Shown: positions 5,891 through 6,768 of the stretch, piece after piece
How the letters are laid out: each line of letters opens with the position of its first letter
Numbering within the stretch: the first letter of the stretch is position 1
Assembly (NCBI GenBank): GCA_003104895.1
Contig: PQAG01000163.1
Span: 12,495 to 19,262, forward strand
Length of the DNA stretch: 6,768 nt
Origin: Nitrosomonadales bacterium
GTDB lineage: Bacteria > Pseudomonadota > Gammaproteobacteria > Burkholderiales > Sulfuricellaceae
Reading direction: 5' to 3'
The notes under the pieces: generated by a model
Seen by the model: only the letters and a program-made list of their open reading frames with translations
The model's database searches: none
What the model was told of the DNA's origin: nothing
Translations under genes and position numbers: made by a program

Positions 5891-5896
5891 GATAAT
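5891..5896 (+). promoter_or_regulatory. -10 element (GATAAT) set for a leaderless start
   Basis: GATAAT, five of six consensus matches, lies with only 6 nt between its end and the ATG at 5903. Transcription would normally begin at about 5902-5904, at or beside the start codon. No Shine-Dalgarno sequence is present. The -35 region (around 5867-5872, CACTCA) is poor. Confidence 0.45.
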
Positions 5897-5902
5897 GGCG
5901 CC

Positions 5903-6169
5903 ATGAACGAACAGCACCCCATTTCCCCCCGCCAGCGCCTGCAAGCGCTTCTGGCCATTCCGGAACGCCAGCGAACCGATGCCGAGTGGGACGAACTCAA
6001 CGAACTGGAGATTGCCCTGGCTTCCGTGAACCGGACGGAAGCCCGCGATCCGGCCCCTCGCCGGAACGCCCCTCCCCCCTCCAGCCAGCCCAAACCCGGC
6101 AGTGGCACAGCAGGCAAAAAGCCGGCCAGGAAATTCCAGAGGCGCCCGCCCAAGGGAAACACGCCCTGA
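5903..6169 (+). CDS. Small protein of unknown function, acidic helix plus basic Pro-rich tail
   Basis: An 88-aa protein in no family I can name. Residues 8-45 look like an amphipathic, mostly acidic helical segment (RQRLQALLAIPERQRTDAEW then DELNELEIALASVNR). Residues 46-88 are rich in Pro, Arg, Lys, Ser and Gly and probably disordered, with a strongly basic end (KKPARKFQRRPPKG). There is no signal peptide or membrane segment. The change from acidic to basic suggests nucleic-acid or protein binding through the tail, but this is speculation. ATG 5903 is the only good start and follows a GATAAT -10 box so closely that the mRNA may be leaderless. The regular helix-like first half and the promoter spacing argue that it is real rather than chance. 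The GC-rich tail could favour an open frame by itself, so confidence is moderate. Confidence 0.65.
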   Translation: MNEQHPISPRQRLQALLAIPERQRTDAEWDELNELEIALASVNRTEARDPAPRRNAPPPSSQPKPGSGTAGKKPARKFQRRPPKGNTP

Positions 6170-6200
6170 GACGGAAGCGCCGGAAGCAGAATGGAGTGAA

Positions 6201-6271
6201 GGGTAATTAGGTAAGGGGGAATGTGTGATGATCGTGGATCTTCATTACCCATTCCTCATCACCCATTACCC
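6201..6271. repeat. Imperfect GGGTAAT-type inverted repeat, possible terminator
   Basis: The left arm (6201-6231) reads GGGTAATTAGGTAAGGGGGA then ATGTGTGATGA. The complement of the right arm (6243-6271) reads GGGTAATGGGTGATGAGGAA then TGGGTAATG. They align with a few mismatches and a one-base offset around a loop of about 11 nt. Both arms are built from GGGTAAT/GGTGATG-like units. TATCTTATTTT follows the right arm, so the structure could end transcription of the small gene 31 nt upstream. It also looks like a dispersed intergenic repeat. Confidence 0.55.
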
Positions 6272-6349
6272 TATCTTATTTTCAACTCCGGATCCTTGCC
6301 GGATTTCGACCTCACTGCGCATGCCGCCCCACACAATGAACTCCAGGAC

Positions 6350-6659
6350 ATGAACAACATATCGAATCTTCATGCCACCCTCCAGAAGGACGGCATCGTT
6401 GCGGCCACCCATTCGGGCTCCTTCCACGCGGACGCCCGGATACCCAGACGAAATGGCATGTCCACACCGTACCGGACCAGGCCGGCAGCTTCGCAACCGG
6501 AAATCCCTGCCTGCGGCCTGGGCGGGGCTGGATGGGGAAGAACTGGACCAGTCCACCGGCATCCATGGCTGCGTGTTTTGCCACCGGGGGCGCTTTGTTG
6601 CCGGGCACGGGACGAAGGAAGGGGCGCTGGAAATGGCGCGGCTGGCGCTGCGGGATTAA
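6350..6659 (+). pseudogene. Degraded MYG1-family (UPF0160) gene
   Basis: Remnant of a gene for a MYG1-family metal-dependent hydrolase (DHH-like phosphoesterase fold, usually about 300 aa or more). ATG 6350 opens MNNISNLHATLQKDGIVAAT and the N-terminal metal motif THSGSFHAD (6407-6433). The family then needs well over 150 further residues that are absent. After a junction near 6433-6438 the sequence resumes in another frame with YPDE (6441-6452). It shifts again to WHVHTVPDQAGSFA (6454-6495), then loses one base near 6496-6498 and continues RKSLPAAWAGLDGEEL, TGIHGCVFCHRGRFVAGHGT and KEGALEMARLALRD to a TAA at 6657-6659. The C-terminal part closely resembles the end of human MYG1 (GIPGCIFVHASGFIGGHRTR from memory). 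One large internal deletion plus two frame changes make it non-functional. Sequencing error could explain the single-base shift but not the missing centre. No convincing ribosome-binding site is seen. Confidence 0.8.
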
Positions 6660-6725
6660 GACATCCCAGCTATTTTCCCTTCGCCTCCGCGCGCCCAAAA
6701 ATTAGGCGCCCGCGCCTCATTCTGT

Positions 6726-6746
6726 TATGATGCCGGCCTGCGGCAT
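6726..6746 (+). promoter_or_regulatory. Weak promoter-like TATGAT with a short hairpin at the window end
   Basis: TATGAT at 6726-6731 matches a -10 at five of six positions. TTAGGC at 6702-6707, 18 nt upstream, is only a two-of-six -35. Immediately downstream ATGCCG/CGGCAT (6730-6735 and 6741-6746, 5-nt loop) can pair. These may belong to the promoter and leader of a gene beyond the right edge. Nothing else is recognised in 6660-6768. Confidence 0.25.
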
Positions 6747-6768
6747 TTGTCTCCAGTCCTCGCGCCGC

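Noticed and set aside
6221..6730. 169-codon plus-strand frame as one intact gene
   Set aside because: Only the part from 6350 to about 6433 matches a family (MYG1). The rest is the repeat region on one side and MYG1 C-terminus read out of frame on the other.
6732..6768. SAH riboswitch at the window end, as found in related bacteria ahead of methyl-cycle genes
   Set aside because: The sequence is too short and its conserved core was not seen. Only a 6-bp hairpin is present.

Overview
The window is a GC-rich proteobacterial chromosomal segment. The gene set (yggX and ppk1 together, tandem LpxL-type acyltransferases) and the protein sequences look most like a betaproteobacterium of the Nitrosomonadales/Gallionellales type. 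That placement is inferred from remembered family resemblance, not from a search.

Left half (1-3095, all minus strand) is one compact operon. In transcription order it runs yggX (iron trafficking / oxidative damage protection), ppk1 (polyphosphate kinase, 692 aa), an orphan ParA-type ATPase (203 aa), then the first 35 codons of a CYTH-domain triphosphatase-like protein cut by the window edge. Gaps are 14 nt, a 4-nt ATGA overlap and 15 nt, so one transcript with translational coupling is likely. Its theme is polyphosphate synthesis, with a possible polyphosphate/triphosphate-binding enzyme and a ParA ATPase that has no ParB or parS in view. A role in positioning polyphosphate granules is the most interesting hypothesis here.

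The divergent intergenic region (3096-3306) holds candidate promoters in both directions. It also holds three successive hairpins ahead of the rightward genes: a perfect 12-bp palindrome, a REP-like CCCTCTCCCG/CGGGAGAGGG element, and a small hairpin followed by six T's next to the start codon.

Right half (3307-6169, plus strand) begins with two overlapping LpxL/HtrB-family acyltransferase genes (HX4E and HX4D active sites) that should act in lipid A acylation at the inner membrane. Next come a Tat-exported, carbonic-anhydrase-like zinc protein with an atypical substrate loop and a small unknown protein that may be translated from a leaderless mRNA.

The right end (6170-6768) contains an imperfect GGGTAAT-type inverted repeat. 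It is followed by the decayed remnant of a MYG1-family gene, which keeps its N-terminal metal motif and its C-terminal domain but has lost most of the middle and carries frameshifts. The last ~110 nt contain only a weak promoter-like element and a short hairpin.
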